DNA of 64,000 nt from Mycolicibacterium brisbanense (GTDB taxonomy: Bacteria; Actinomycetota; Actinomycetes; Mycobacteriales; Mycobacteriaceae). Positions 20,782 to 29,914 of this stretch are shown piece after piece. Position 1 is the first letter of the stretch, and the number at the start of each line of letters is the position of its first letter. Where the stretch lies: the NCBI RefSeq assembly GCF_001570425.1, contig NZ_BCSX01000020.1, forward strand, positions 1 to 64,000, read 5' to 3'. Below the pieces are notes generated by a model, which ran no database searches, was not told the origin of the DNA, and worked only from the letters and a program-made list of their open reading frames with translations. The translations under genes were made by a program, and so were the position numbers.

Positions 20782-21763
20782 ACCGTCGACGAAAGCCACT
20801 GCCTGGGCCATCTTCGACCGGATCGTCGCCGATGCCGCGTCGGGCGGCGAGCACACCAACCCGTGGGTGCGCTGCGGCGAGGAGCTGACGTACAGACCCG
20901 ACTTCCGGGTGCTGCGCAAGCTTCTGGGTGTGCCGCTGTACCTCGACGCCCCGTCGACCACCGGCGTTCCGGCGCTGGCGCTCGACGTGTGGTTGGCCTA
21001 TGAGCTGCGGCGGGCCGGATTCGACTCCGACGCGGTGTGGCCACGGGCCGCCGAACCACGGATCATGCCCAGCGCCATCGCCAACCTGCTCGAGGCGCTG
21101 CCGCTCAAGGAACGCCAGCTCATCGAGCATCGGTTACGGCGGGCCATGAAGGGCGTCGCCGGCTCCAGCGCCAGCATCCTCGGCAAGCACTACATGAAGC
21201 AGGTCGACGTGCTGATGTCGGACTGGGACACCGGGCCGGAACTTCTCATCAGCACCAAGCGGATGGACTCCAGCTTCGGCAAGAACGCCGCCAACCGGGT
21301 CGAGGAAAGCTACGGCGACGCCAAGAATCTGCGGCTGCGCCACCCAATGGCTGCCCTGGGCTTCGTCTACGGCCTGCGCTCGACAATCCTGACCAGTGAG
21401 CCCGACAAGGCCGAGTGGCTGATCGACCTGCTCGGCAAACTCGGCACCGAGGACGACGCCTACCACGCCGTCGCACTGGTGATGATCGACTACGACGTGG
21501 CGGCGCCGGTCGAGGACGACGAGGTCGACAGCCTCGAAAAGGCCCAGCCCGACGCACTTTTCGAGATTGTCGACGTCGAAACCGCCGCGGTGGACGAGGC
21601 GCTGGCAGCACTTCCCGACATTGCGATCCGCCACGACACAGTGCCTCCGCAGCTGCAGCCCGCCAGGTTCCTCGCGACCATGGTCACCCGGGTTCTGGAC
21701 ACCACCCCGGTGAACCGGCATCGCGAAGCCCGTCGGCGCCGCCGGGAGGCGCCCGCGGGTTAG
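20771..21763 (+). CDS. putative type II restriction endonuclease partner of the methyltransferase
   Basis: 330 aa, GTG start overlapping the methyltransferase end by 11 bp. A PD-(D/E)XK-like core can be seen: VDVLMSD (D146), then the strand ELLISTKR with K163, then NAANRVEESYGDAKNLR (E178/E179) leading to a hydrophobic strand (AALGFVYGLRSTI). The usual acidic residue before x-K is Ser161 (S-T-K), as in the Cfr10I/NgoMIV group where a downstream Glu substitutes. The N-terminal 130 residues are helical and may recognise DNA. Neighbourhood makes it the natural restriction partner, but I do not recognise its family. The end overlaps the convergent ABC gene by 4 bp. Confidence 0.65.
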   Translation: MPAEPSTKATAWAIFDRIVADAASGGEHTNPWVRCGEELTYRPDFRVLRKLLGVPLYLDAPSTTGVPALALDVWLAYELRRAGFDSDAVWPRAAEPRIMPSAIANLLEALPLKERQLIEHRLRRAMKGVAGSSASILGKHYMKQVDVLMSDWDTGPELLISTKRMDSSFGKNAANRVEESYGDAKNLRLRHPMAALGFVYGLRSTILTSEPDKAEWLIDLLGKLGTEDDAYHAVALVMIDYDVAAPVEDDEVDSLEKAQPDALFEIVDVETAAVDEALAALPDIAIRHDTVPPQLQPARFLATMVTRVLDTTPVNRHREARRRRREAPAG

Positions 21764-22557
21764 CGGATTCGGGGCCCGGCCTTGGCTCGTGCGGTCCAGC
21801 GGCCGTCGTGGAACCCGACCTCGACCGGATGCGCGAACGCCGTCGTGACGTGATCGGTGGTCACCGTCTCCCGCGCCGGCCCGCTCGCGACGGTGCGCCC
21901 GTGCGCGATCAGCAAGGCATGCGTGGTCGACGTCGGCAGTTCCTCAAGGTGGTGCGTCACCAGGATCGACGCCATGTCCGGATGTGAATCATCCAGGGTG
22001 TCAAGGGTTTCCAGCAACTGCTCGCGGGCTGCGACGTCCAGACCCGTGGTCGGCTCGTCGAGCAACAGCAGTTGAGGATCGGAGATCAGCGCGCGGGCGA
22101 TCAGCGTGCGGCCCCGCTCGCCCTGCGACAGCGTCGGCCATGTCGCGTCGACGCGCGCGGCCAGCCCCACGGTATCGATGAGTTCTTCGGCGCGGGCTAT
22201 CTGTTCGGCACTGGGCGTCCAGCGGGCCGCGGTGTCGATGGTGGCGGTGATCCCCGTGAGCACGACGTCGCGCACGGTCAGTGGATACTGCAGTCGGTGC
22301 CGGGGATTGACGTGGCCGATGGACCGCCGCAGCACCGCAAGATCGGTCCGCCCCATCTGCCCGCCCAGCACACGCACCGTGCCGGTGGTCGGAAAGGTCA
22401 CGGCCGCACAGAATCCCAGCAGCGTGCTCTTGCCCGCGCCATTGGGCCCCAGCAGCGCCCAGTGCTCCCCGGCCTGCACGGTCAGCGAGATGCCGTCGAT
22501 GATCTGCTTGCCGTCGCGGCGGAATGTGACGTCGCTGATCTCCAAAACCGGTGTCAT
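21760..22557 (-). CDS. ABC transporter ATP-binding protein
   Basis: 265 aa with a complete ATPase: Walker A GPNGAGKST, Q/P-loop region NPRHRLQYPLTVRDVVLTG, signature TLSQGERGRTLIARAL (SQGER instead of SGGQ), Walker B LLLLDEPTTGLDV and switch His in LVTHHLEELP. The pattern is close to YlmA/ModF-like or Fe-siderophore ATPases; no permease gene is adjacent, so the transporter partner is unknown, and a non-transport role is possible. ATG at 22555-22557 overlaps the stop of the GntR gene (TGATG), so both are translated from one message. A TTG one codon earlier was not preferred. Confidence 0.85.
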   Translation of the reverse strand: MTPVLEISDVTFRRDGKQIIDGISLTVQAGEHWALLGPNGAGKSTLLGFCAAVTFPTTGTVRVLGGQMGRTDLAVLRRSIGHVNPRHRLQYPLTVRDVVLTGITATIDTAARWTPSAEQIARAEELIDTVGLAARVDATWPTLSQGERGRTLIARALISDPQLLLLDEPTTGLDVAAREQLLETLDTLDDSHPDMASILVTHHLEELPTSTTHALLIAHGRTVASGPARETVTTDHVTTAFAHPVEVGFHDGRWTARAKAGPRIR

Positions 22558-23225
22558 CAAAAGGATTCCTTCAGTGCGCTGAGGTGGGTTCGGCTGGAGG
22601 CCGCAGCCGCGTCGGGATCTCGCGCGATGATCGCGTCGGCCAGTTGCTGGTGCAAGTCGTGGTCGCAGGGGTCGGACGCGATGGGGCGGATCTTGAGCAT
22701 GTCGATCATCGCCAACCGCAACCGCGGCAGGAACGCGTCGAACAACTGGGTCAGTACGTCGTTGTGCGCGGCGGCGATCACGGCGCGGTGGAACGCCATG
22801 TCGGCGTCGACGTGCTCGGGTACCGACTGTCCCGGCACACCGCGGGCCGCGAGGGTCCGCCGAATCGCCCGCACATCTGCCGGGGTGCGCCGGGCTGCCG
22901 CCAACGCCGCGCCCTCGGCCTCGATGGCGATGCGGGCTTCGATCACCGAGGCGATGTTTGCGCTGCGCAGCACGGTGTCCCAGTCCTCGGCGGCATCCAA
23001 CGCCCGGACGAACACGCCGGCGCCCTGGCGGCTTTCCAGCACCCCTTTGCCTGCCAGTTCGCGGATGGCCTCCCGCAGCGTCGAGCGACCGACCCCGAGC
23101 TGGGCGGCCAGTGTGGTTTCACCGGGGAGTCGGTGGCCGAGCGGCCACTCGCCGTCTCGGATCCGCGTCAGCAGCAATTGCGCCGTCTGCGCAGCCAAGG
23201 GGTGCCGTTGCACCTGCGAAATCAT
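22557..23225 (-). CDS. GntR/FadR-type transcription regulator
   Basis: 222 aa. Winged helix at about residues 10-75: LLTRIRDGEWPLGHRLPGE, TTLAAQLGVGRSTLREAIRELAGKGVLESRQGAGVFV. C-terminal FCD domain (about 85-215) with the metal-ligand pattern Asp/His: DADMAFHRAVIAAAHNDVL, DHDLHQQLADAI, ASSRTHLSALKE. Ligands of this class are carboxylic acids. It is divergent from leuA: 46 bp separate its ATG (23223-23225) from the leu leader ATG, so it could control leuA, itself and the downstream ABC gene. No clear GntR palindrome was recognised in that gap. Upstream extension to 24473 is antisense to leuA and not real. Confidence 0.85.
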   Translation of the reverse strand: MISQVQRHPLAAQTAQLLLTRIRDGEWPLGHRLPGETTLAAQLGVGRSTLREAIRELAGKGVLESRQGAGVFVRALDAAEDWDTVLRSANIASVIEARIAIEAEGAALAAARRTPADVRAIRRTLAARGVPGQSVPEHVDADMAFHRAVIAAAHNDVLTQLFDAFLPRLRLAMIDMLKIRPIASDPCDHDLHQQLADAIIARDPDAAAASSRTHLSALKESF

Positions 23226-23258
23226 CGCAACCTCTCTACTTGTCTGAGGAGTTGTGTA

Positions 23259-23264
23259 TATTCT
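23259..23264 (+). promoter_or_regulatory. candidate -10 element of the leu leader (leaderless start)
   Basis: TATTCT fits the mycobacterial TANNNT -10 consensus and lies 7 bp before the ATG of the leader peptide at 23272, the spacing expected if transcription begins at the A of that ATG. No Shine-Dalgarno precedes that ATG, which also points to a leaderless message. Confidence 0.5.
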
Positions 23265-23271
23265 AGCCATC

Positions 23272-23313
23272 ATGACGCGTCTGCTTCTCCTTAGCTGCCT
23301 CGGCAGGGCCTGA
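23272..23313 (+). CDS. leuL: leu operon leader peptide
   Basis: A 13-codon frame, [13 protein letters not shown] then TGA, with four successive leucine codons (CTG CTT CTC CTT, 23281-23292) and a fifth three codons later. It precedes leuA by 74 bp. Such Leu-rich leaders mark transcription attenuation of leuA in actinobacteria: ribosome stalling at the Leu run when charged tRNA-Leu is scarce changes the downstream RNA fold. Overlapping hairpins follow at once. Short, but the composition is very unlikely by chance. Confidence 0.8.
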   Translation: MTRLLLLSCLGRA

Positions 23314-23337
23314 CCGACCGGCCCCCTGCCGCGGGGC
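23301..23337 (+). promoter_or_regulatory. mutually exclusive hairpins of the leuA attenuator
   Basis: Stem A pairs CGGCAGGG (23301-23308, within the end of the leader frame) with CCCTGCCG (23324-23331), 8 perfect pairs. Stem B pairs GCCCC (23321-23325) with GGGGC (23333-23337). They share bases 23324-23325 and cannot form together, the layout expected of an attenuator. A T-run is absent, so the terminator stem is not certain; a translational effect on leuA is also possible. Confidence 0.6.
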
Positions 23338-23387
23338 TGTCGTTGCGCCGGTCGATCCGACACCGACCGAGCAGAAAGCACACCCGC

Positions 23388-25079
23388 ATGAACCAGACCC
23401 CAACGTGGAACCGGCAGCAGCCCTCGACGATGCCGTCCCATCGCTACGCATCCGTCTTCGATCGCGTGGATGTTCCACTCACCCAGCGACATTGGCCAGA
23501 TGCCCGAATCACCGCGGCACCCCTGTGGGTTCCGGTGGACCTGCGTGACGGCAATCAGGCGCTGGCCGAGCCGATGGACCCGGCGCGCAAGCGACGCTTT
23601 TTCGAGCTGCTGGTGGCCATGGGCTACAAGGAGATCGAGGTCGGTTACCCGTCGGCATCGCAGACGGACTACGACTTCGTGCGGCTGCTGGCCGAGTCCG
23701 ACATCGCACCGGCCGATGTCGGAATCGCGGTGTTTACACCGGCCCGCCGCGACCTCATCGAGCGCACCGTGGAGTCGGTGCGAGGCGTCCGCAACGAGGT
23801 CGTCATCCATATGTACACGGCCACCGCGCCGGTGTGGCGCGACGTCGTATTGGGCAAGGACCGCTCCGAATTGCGCGAGCTGATCCTGTCGGGGGCCCGC
23901 GATGTCCTCGAGTTCGCCGGTGACCTGCCCAATGTCCGCTTCGAGTTCTCGCCCGAGGTGTTCAACCTGACCGAACCGGATTACGTGCTGGAGTTGTGCG
24001 AGGCGGTCACCGAACTGTGGCAGGCCCGCCCGGATCGGCCGGTGATCCTGAACCTGCCTGCGACCGTCGAGGTGGCGACCCCGAACGTGTACGCCGACCA
24101 GATCGAGTACATGCACCGCAACCTGTCGCGTCGGGACAGCGTCATCCTCTCGGTGCACCCGCACAACGACCGTGGCACGGGTATCGCGTGCGCCGAGCTC
24201 GCGGTGCTGGCCGGCGCACAAAGGGTCGAGGGCTGTGTCTTCGGCAACGGCGAACGCACCGGCAACGTCGACATCGCGACCCTGGCGCTGAACCTGCACG
24301 CCCAGGGCGTCGACCCGATGATCGATTTCTCCGACATCGACGAGATCGCCCGCACCGTCGCCTACTGCACGCGCATGCCCATCCACGAACGACATCCCTA
24401 CGTCGGCGATCTGGTGCACACCGCGTTCTCCGGCACCCACCAGGACGCCATCAAGAAGGGCCTGGCCGAACATCGGGACAGGGCCGAGGCCGAAGGCCGA
24501 TCCGAGCGGGAAATCGATTGGCGCGTACCGTATCTGCCGATCGACCCGGCCGATATCGGACGTACCTACGACGCGGTGATCCGGGTCAACTCACAGTCCG
24601 GCAAGGGCGGCATCGCCTACCTGCTGCTCACCGACTACGGCCTGGACCTGCCCCGGCGGCTACAGATCGACTTCGCCCGCCGCGTCCAGGAGCACACCGA
24701 CACCCACGGTGCGGAGGTCACCGCCGCCGAGCTGTTCGACCTCTTCGACGCCGCGTATCTGCAACCCGGTGGCCCGGTCGAGCTGAAGGACTGGCACACC
24801 GGCCGCGATGAGACCACCGAGATCACCCTGGTCGTCGACGGCCAGACCCGAACCAGCACGCACCGAGGGATCGGCCCACTGGATGCGCTGACGGCGGCGC
24901 TGAGGGCCGTCGGGCGGGATGTCGAGGTGCTGAGCCTGACGCAGCAATCCATTGGCCGCGAGGCGGTCAGCTACCTGGAGTACCGCTGCGCAGGCACGAC
25001 CGGCTGGGCCTGCGGTCGCAGCGATTCGGTGCTCGCCGCGTCGATGGCGGCGGTGCTGCGCGCGGTCAACGCGCCCTGA
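23388..25079 (+). CDS. leuA: 2-isopropylmalate synthase LeuA
   Basis: 563 aa, first committed enzyme of leucine synthesis (acetyl-CoA plus 2-ketoisovalerate). Catalytic barrel: [14 protein letters not shown], the metal site [15 protein letters not shown] with [14 protein letters not shown], and [15 protein letters not shown]. The C-terminal regulatory domain (from about 430) senses leucine: [20 protein letters not shown]. The tandem 19-residue repeats known from M. tuberculosis LeuA are absent, which explains the shorter length (644 in H37Rv as I recall). Start is the ATG at 23388, just before a conserved NQTP...RYASVF region. Regulated by the leader peptide. Its end overlaps bcpB by 14 bp tail to tail. 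Confidence 0.96.
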   Translation: MNQTPTWNRQQPSTMPSHRYASVFDRVDVPLTQRHWPDARITAAPLWVPVDLRDGNQALAEPMDPARKRRFFELLVAMGYKEIEVGYPSASQTDYDFVRLLAESDIAPADVGIAVFTPARRDLIERTVESVRGVRNEVVIHMYTATAPVWRDVVLGKDRSELRELILSGARDVLEFAGDLPNVRFEFSPEVFNLTEPDYVLELCEAVTELWQARPDRPVILNLPATVEVATPNVYADQIEYMHRNLSRRDSVILSVHPHNDRGTGIACAELAVLAGAQRVEGCVFGNGERTGNVDIATLALNLHAQGVDPMIDFSDIDEIARTVAYCTRMPIHERHPYVGDLVHTAFSGTHQDAIKKGLAEHRDRAEAEGRSEREIDWRVPYLPIDPADIGRTYDAVIRVNSQSGKGGIAYLLLTDYGLDLPRRLQIDFARRVQEHTDTHGAEVTAAELFDLFDAAYLQPGGPVELKDWHTGRDETTEITLVVDGQTRTSTHRGIGPLDALTAALRAVGRDVEVLSLTQQSIGREAVSYLEYRCAGTTGWACGRSDSVLAASMAAVLRAVNAP

Positions 25080-25530
25080 GCACCTCCAGCGCCTTGTCGG
25101 CATGGGTGTCCATGCTGACCTCGCTGGCGATCACGTCGAGCACGGTGCGGTCGGTGTCGATGACGAACGTGGTCCGCTTGACCGGCAGCAACTTGCCGAG
25201 CAGGCCACGTTTGACACCGAAGTAGCTGGCCACCTTCCCGTCGGCGTCGGACAGCAGCGGATAGTCGAACCGCTGGATGTCGGCGAACTTGGCCTGTTTG
25301 GCGACCGGGTCGGTGCTGATACCGACCCGGGACGCACCGACGGCGGCGAACTCGGCGGCCAGGTCACGGAAGTGGCAGGCCTCCTTGGTACAGCCGGGGG
25401 TCAACGCCGCAGGATAGAAGAACAGCACAACGGGACCGTCGGCCAGCAAACTCGTCAGACTGCGCACTGTGCCGGTTTGATCAGGAAGTTCGAACTCGGC
25501 AACGGTGTCACCCGTCTTAAGAGCTGTCAT
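25066..25530 (-). CDS. bcpB: peroxiredoxin of the Bcp/PrxQ type
   Basis: 154 aa. Thioredoxin-fold peroxiredoxin with peroxidatic Cys47 and resolving Cys52 in [18 protein letters not shown], the five-residue spacing of atypical 2-Cys PrxQ/Bcp enzymes; FYP and the P-x3-T-x2-C catalytic pattern are kept. Reduces peroxides using thioredoxin or mycoredoxin. It lies between leuA and trpE; the M. tuberculosis bcpB (Rv1608c) also lies next to trpE. Start ATG at 25528-25530; divergent from trpE with 52 bp between. Confidence 0.92.
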   Translation of the reverse strand: MTALKTGDTVAEFELPDQTGTVRSLTSLLADGPVVLFFYPAALTPGCTKEACHFRDLAAEFAAVGASRVGISTDPVAKQAKFADIQRFDYPLLSDADGKVASYFGVKRGLLGKLLPVKRTTFVIDTDRTVLDVIASEVSMDTHADKALEVLRAR

Positions 25531-25582
25531 GGGCGTCCACGCTACGCCGACCTGTTGCGTCCAGTCTGGGAGGATCATCTGC

Positions 25583-27100
25583 GTGCACACGCTTGCTTCC
25601 ACCACGTCGCGTGAGGACTTCCGGGCGCTGGCCGCCGAGCATCGGGTTGTCCCGGTGACCCGCAAGGTACTGGCCGACAGCGAGACGCCACTGTCGGCGT
25701 ACCGCAAGCTGGCCGCCAACCGGCCCGGAACGTTCCTGCTGGAATCGGCCGAGAACGGCCGGTCGTGGTCGCGATGGTCGTTCATCGGTGCGGGCGCACC
25801 GTCGGCGTTGACTGTCCGCGACGACCAGGCGGTGTGGCTGGGCACGACGCCGCAGGACGCCCCCAGTGGGGGCGATCCGCTCGAGGCGGTCCGCACGACG
25901 CTCGAGCTGTTGGCCACCGCCGCGGTGCCCGGTATGCCGCCCCTGTCTTCCGGGCTGGTGGGCTTTTTCGCCTACGACATGGTCCGGCGCCTCGAGCGGT
26001 TGCCGGAACTGGCCGTCGACGACCTCGGCCTGCCCGACATGCTGCTGCTGCTGGCCACCGACATCGCAGCGGTCGACCACCACGAGGGCACCATCACGCT
26101 GATCGCGAACGCGGTCAACTGGAATGCCACCGATGATCGTGTCGACTGGGCCTACGACGACGCGGTCGCCCGCCTGGACGTGATGACCGCGGCCCTCGGG
26201 CAACCGTTGGCCTCGGCGGTGGCGACCTTCAGCCGCCCCGAGCCCCAGCACCGGGCACAGCGCACCGTCGAGGAGTACTCGGCCATCGTCGAGAAACTGG
26301 TCGGCGACATCGAGGCCGGCGAGGCGTTTCAGGTGGTGCCGTCGCAGCGATTCGAAATGGACACCACGGCCGATCCGCTCGATGTCTACCGGCTGTTGCG
26401 GGTGACCAACCCGAGCCCGTACATGTATCTACTCAACGTCCCGGATGTCGAAGGCGGACTTGACTTTTCGATCGTCGGCTCCAGCCCGGAGGCGTTGGTC
26501 ACCGTTACCGACGGGCGGGCCACCACCCATCCCATCGCGGGAACCCGCTGGCGCGGCGCCACCGACGAAGAGGACGTGCTGCTGGAGAAGGAACTGCTTT
26601 CCGACGACAAGGAACGCGCCGAGCACCTGATGCTGGTCGATCTCGGCCGCAACGACCTGGGCCGCGTATGCCGACCCGGCACCGTGCGGGTCGAGGACTA
26701 CAGCCACATCGAGCGCTACAGCCATGTCATGCACCTGGTGTCCACGGTCACCGGCGAACTCGCGGACGGCAAGACCGCGCTCGACGCGGTGACCGCCTGC
26801 TTCCCGGCCGGCACCCTGTCCGGTGCGCCCAAGGTGCGGGCCATGGAACTCATCGAGGAGGTCGAGAAGACGCGGCGCGGCCTGTACGGCGGTGTGCTCG
26901 GCTACCTCGACTTCGCCGGCAACGCCGACTTCGCCATCGCCATCCGCACCGCCCTGATGCGCAACGGCACCGCCTACGTGCAGGCGGGCGGGGGAGTCGT
27001 CGCGGACTCCAACGGTCCCTACGAGTACAACGAGTCGGCGAACAAGGCCAAAGCGGTGCTCAACGCGATCGCCGCCGCCGACACGCTCACCGAACCATGA
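25583..27100 (+). CDS. trpE: anthranilate synthase component I TrpE
   Basis: 505 aa. N-terminal Trp-binding feedback region with [23 protein letters not shown] (ES-x-x-x-R-S element); chorismate-binding catalytic half with [82 protein letters not shown] and [19 protein letters not shown]. Nearly identical in these blocks to mycobacterial TrpE as I recall it. GTG at 25583 with GGAGG at 25569-25573 was chosen; an upstream reading to 25505 enters the bcpB promoter. The stop overlaps the next gene. trpD and trpG are not nearby. Confidence 0.96.
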   Translation: MHTLASTTSREDFRALAAEHRVVPVTRKVLADSETPLSAYRKLAANRPGTFLLESAENGRSWSRWSFIGAGAPSALTVRDDQAVWLGTTPQDAPSGGDPLEAVRTTLELLATAAVPGMPPLSSGLVGFFAYDMVRRLERLPELAVDDLGLPDMLLLLATDIAAVDHHEGTITLIANAVNWNATDDRVDWAYDDAVARLDVMTAALGQPLASAVATFSRPEPQHRAQRTVEEYSAIVEKLVGDIEAGEAFQVVPSQRFEMDTTADPLDVYRLLRVTNPSPYMYLLNVPDVEGGLDFSIVGSSPEALVTVTDGRATTHPIAGTRWRGATDEEDVLLEKELLSDDKERAEHLMLVDLGRNDLGRVCRPGTVRVEDYSHIERYSHVMHLVSTVTGELADGKTALDAVTACFPAGTLSGAPKVRAMELIEEVEKTRRGLYGGVLGYLDFAGNADFAIAIRTALMRNGTAYVQAGGGVVADSNGPYEYNESANKAKAVLNAIAAADTLTEP

Positions 27101-27714
27101 TGCGGATCGCGCAGGTTCTGCTCGTGGCAGCCGCCCTGGCCCTGTGGGGCGCGTCGCGGATGTCGTGGGTGCAGGTGTCGTCGTTCGACGGGCTGGGGCA
27201 ACCCAAGAACACCGTGCTGACCGGTGCCATGTGGTCCACGGCGTTGATCCCGCTCGCACTGGTGGTGCTGGCGGCCGCGGTCGCGGTTCTGGCGGTGCGG
27301 GGCTGGCTGTTGCGGCTGCTGGCTCTGCTGGTCGCTGTCGCCAGTGCCGGTATGGGTTATCTGGGAATCAGCTTGTGGGTGGCCAAGGACGTCGCGGTCC
27401 GTGCCGCGGACCTGGCGTTGGTGCCGGTGGTGCAACTGACGGGCACCCATCAGTACTACGGCGGCGCCGTGCTGACCCTGGTTGCCGCGGTCTGCGCACT
27501 CGCAGGCGCGGTGCTGCTCATGCGGTCGGCGACCGGAGCACGCGCGGTAGCGCCACGCTATGCGGCGCCGGGGGCCCGCCGGGCCGCCGCGCAGGGCGAG
27601 AACGCCGACGCCCCAATGTCCGAACGGATGATCTGGGACGCCCTCGACGAGGGGCACGATCCGACGGGCGGGCAGAACGGCGAGCAGTCCGATCCGGACA
27701 ACAAGGGTCGGTGA
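27097..27714 (+). CDS. Trp-biosynthesis-associated membrane protein (Rv1610-like)
   Basis: 205 aa with four membrane segments (residues about 4-22, 47-68, 70-95, 122-148) and a hydrophilic, acidic C-terminal tail ([18 protein letters not shown]). The pattern [15 protein letters not shown]...[17 protein letters not shown] is that of the actinobacterial family encoded between trpE and trpC, whose role is unknown. Overlapping ATGATG at 27097-27102 gives two possible starts; the first ATG overlaps the trpE TGA (ATGA), implying coupling. Confidence 0.88.
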   Translation: MMRIAQVLLVAAALALWGASRMSWVQVSSFDGLGQPKNTVLTGAMWSTALIPLALVVLAAAVAVLAVRGWLLRLLALLVAVASAGMGYLGISLWVAKDVAVRAADLALVPVVQLTGTHQYYGGAVLTLVAAVCALAGAVLLMRSATGARAVAPRYAAPGARRAAAQGENADAPMSERMIWDALDEGHDPTGGQNGEQSDPDNKGR

Positions 27715-27796
27715 CAGCAGAAGGTGTGGCGACGACTACCCTTCGAGTGAGGTCCACCGGGATCGTCCCGGGCGCACCGGAAAGGAATCGACGGCG

Positions 27797-28615
27797 ATGA
27801 GTTCGGCCACTGTGCTCGACTCCATCATCGAAGGAGTCCGCGCCGACGTTGCGGCTCGCGAGGCCGTCATCAGCCTTGAGGAAATCAAGGCGCGCGCCCT
27901 GGATGCACCCGCACCACTGGACGTGATGGCAGCGTTGCGCGAACCCGGGATCGGCGTCATCGCCGAGGTGAAACGTGCCAGCCCGTCCCGCGGGGCACTG
28001 GCCAACATCGCCGACCCGGCGGAGTTGGCCCGTGCCTACGAGGATGGCGGCGCCCGGGTGATCAGCGTGCTCACCGAGGAGCGCCGGTTCCATGGCTCGT
28101 TGGCCGATCTGGACACGGTGCGCGCCGCGGTGTCAATTCCGGTGCTGCGCAAGGACTTCATCGTCAAGCCGTATCAGATTCACGAGGCGCGCGCGCATGG
28201 CGCGGACATGCTGCTGCTCATCGTCGCCGCGCTCGAACAACCCGTGCTCGAGTCCCTGCTGGAGCGCACCGAGTCGCTCGGTATGACGGCTCTGGTAGAG
28301 GTCCACACCGAAGAGGAAGCCGACCGTGCGCTGCAGGCCGGCGCCCGCGTGATCGGTGTCAACGCACGGGATCTCAAGACCCTGGAGGTCGACCGGGACT
28401 GCTTCGGACGTATCGCGCCGGGGCTGCCCAGCAACGTCATCCGCATCGCCGAATCCGGTGTCCGCGGAACGGCCGATCTCCTGGCATACGCCGGCGCGGG
28501 CGCAGACGCCGTTCTCGTCGGTGAGGGACTCGTCACCAGCGGTGACCCCCGAAGCGCGGTGGCCGATCTGGTGACCGCGGGTACCCACCCGTCCTGCCCG
28601 AAACCGGCTCGTTGA
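27797..28615 (+). CDS. trpC: indole-3-glycerol-phosphate synthase TrpC
   Basis: 272 aa, the same length as M. tuberculosis TrpC. (beta/alpha)8 barrel with [82 protein letters not shown] and AESGVRG...AVLVGEGLV. Converts CdRP to indole-glycerol phosphate. ATG start preceded by GGAAAGGA. 82 bp separate it from the preceding gene. It ends 36 bp before trpB, the gap being filled by a repeat-borne mini-ORF. Confidence 0.97.
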   Translation: MSSATVLDSIIEGVRADVAAREAVISLEEIKARALDAPAPLDVMAALREPGIGVIAEVKRASPSRGALANIADPAELARAYEDGGARVISVLTEERRFHGSLADLDTVRAAVSIPVLRKDFIVKPYQIHEARAHGADMLLLIVAALEQPVLESLLERTESLGMTALVEVHTEEEADRALQAGARVIGVNARDLKTLEVDRDCFGRIAPGLPSNVIRIAESGVRGTADLLAYAGAGADAVLVGEGLVTSGDPRSAVADLVTAGTHPSCPKPAR

Positions 28616-28622
28616 ATCGGCA

Positions 28623-28652
28623 ATGAGCCGCTGTCGCGAAGAGGCACACTGA
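28623..28652 (+). repeat. MIRU-like element between trpC and trpB with a 9-codon mini-ORF
   Basis: ATGAGC...GTCGCGAAGAG...CACTGATG: a 29-bp unit from 28623 to the trpB ATG at 28652. The frame MSRCREEAH ends in a TGA whose last base is the A of the trpB ATG (TGATG). Its start (ATGAGC) and GCGAAGAG core match the units at 2105 and 15684. GAAGAG, 8 bp before the trpB ATG, may serve as ribosome-binding site. Confidence 0.7.
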
Positions 28653-29914
28653 TGGCGGATATCGCCGGGCCCGAGCTGCCGCGTTCCAGCGCAGCCGTGG
28701 CCGAACCCACGGTCCATGATCCCGACGCCCGGGGCCACTTCGGTTCTTACGGTGGCCGACTCGTGCCGGAAGCCTTGATGGCGGTGATCGAGGAAGTCAC
28801 CGCGGCCTACGAAAAGGCCCGCGGCGACCAGGCGTTCCTCGATGAGCTCGACCGGCTGCAACGGCACTACACCGGGAGGCCGTCGCCGCTGTACGAGGCC
28901 ACTCGGCTTTCGGAGCACGCCGGCGGGGCACGGCTGTTCCTCAAGCGGGAAGACTTGAACCACACCGGTTCTCACAAAATCAACAACGTCCTGGGACAGG
29001 CGTTGCTGGCTCGCCAGATGGGCAAGACCCGGGTGATCGCCGAGACCGGCGCAGGGCAGCACGGCGTCGCGACCGCGACCGCCTGCGCCCTGCTCGGCCT
29101 CGAGTGCGTGATCTACATGGGTGCCGTCGACACTCAGCGGCAGGCGCTCAACGTGGCGCGGATGCGGCTGCTCGGGGCGACGGTGGTCTCGGTGGAGGCC
29201 GGGTCGAAAACCCTCAAGGACGCGATCAACGAAGCATTCCGCGACTGGGTCACCAACGCCGACGAGACCTATTACTGCTTCGGGACCGCGGCAGGCCCGC
29301 ACCCGTTCCCCCTCATGGTGCGCGATTTCCAGCGCGTCGTCGGGCTGGAGGCGCGGGCGCAGATCCAGGACCAGGCCGGACGGCTGCCCGACGCCGTGAC
29401 TGCGTGCGTGGGTGGCGGATCGAACGCCATCGGCATCTTCCACGCCTTCATCGACGATCCCGGCGTGCGGCTGGTGGGCTTCGAAGCCGCCGGTGACGGT
29501 GTGGAAACCGGACGCCATGCAGCCACCTTCTCCGGGGGGTCACCGGGCGCGTTCCAGGGTTCGTTCTCGTACCTGCTGCAGGACGAGGACGGGCAGACCG
29601 TCGAATCCCACTCGATCTCGGCCGGCCTGGACTACCCGGGTGTCGGCCCCGAGCACGCTTACTTGAAGGACACCGGCCGCGCGAACTATCGGCCGATCAC
29701 CGACACCGAAGCGATGGATGCGTTCTCGTTGTTGTGCCGGACCGAGGGCATCATCCCGGCCATCGAATCGGCGCATGCCGTGGCCGGGGCGCTCAAGCTC
29801 GGCAAGGAGCTCGGCAGCGGGGCGATCATCCTGGTCAATGTCTCCGGTCGTGGTGACAAGGACGTGGAAACGGCGGCCAAGTGGTTCGGCCTGCTTGACG
29901 AGGGAGGCGCCTGA
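28652..29914 (+). CDS. trpB: tryptophan synthase beta subunit TrpB
   Basis: 420-aa PLP enzyme joining indole and serine. The PLP lysine is in [42 protein letters not shown] and [15 protein letters not shown] are the substrate and PLP-phosphate loops; [18 protein letters not shown] is the mobile COMM domain neighbour. The first 25 residues ([19 protein letters not shown]) are a non-conserved extension. The final A of its TGA is shared with the trpA ATG. Expected to work as the alpha2-beta2 complex with TrpA. Confidence 0.97.
   Translation: MADIAGPELPRSSAAVAEPTVHDPDARGHFGSYGGRLVPEALMAVIEEVTAAYEKARGDQAFLDELDRLQRHYTGRPSPLYEATRLSEHAGGARLFLKREDLNHTGSHKINNVLGQALLARQMGKTRVIAETGAGQHGVATATACALLGLECVIYMGAVDTQRQALNVARMRLLGATVVSVEAGSKTLKDAINEAFRDWVTNADETYYCFGTAAGPHPFPLMVRDFQRVVGLEARAQIQDQAGRLPDAVTACVGGGSNAIGIFHAFIDDPGVRLVGFEAAGDGVETGRHAATFSGGSPGAFQGSFSYLLQDEDGQTVESHSISAGLDYPGVGPEHAYLKDTGRANYRPITDTEAMDAFSLLCRTEGIIPAIESAHAVAGALKLGKELGSGAIILVNVSGRGDKDVETAAKWFGLLDEGGA

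Noticed and set aside
22557..24473. 638-codon minus-strand frame covering the GntR gene and half of leuA
   Set aside because: Only the last 222 codons are GntR; the rest lies antisense to conserved leuA sequence.
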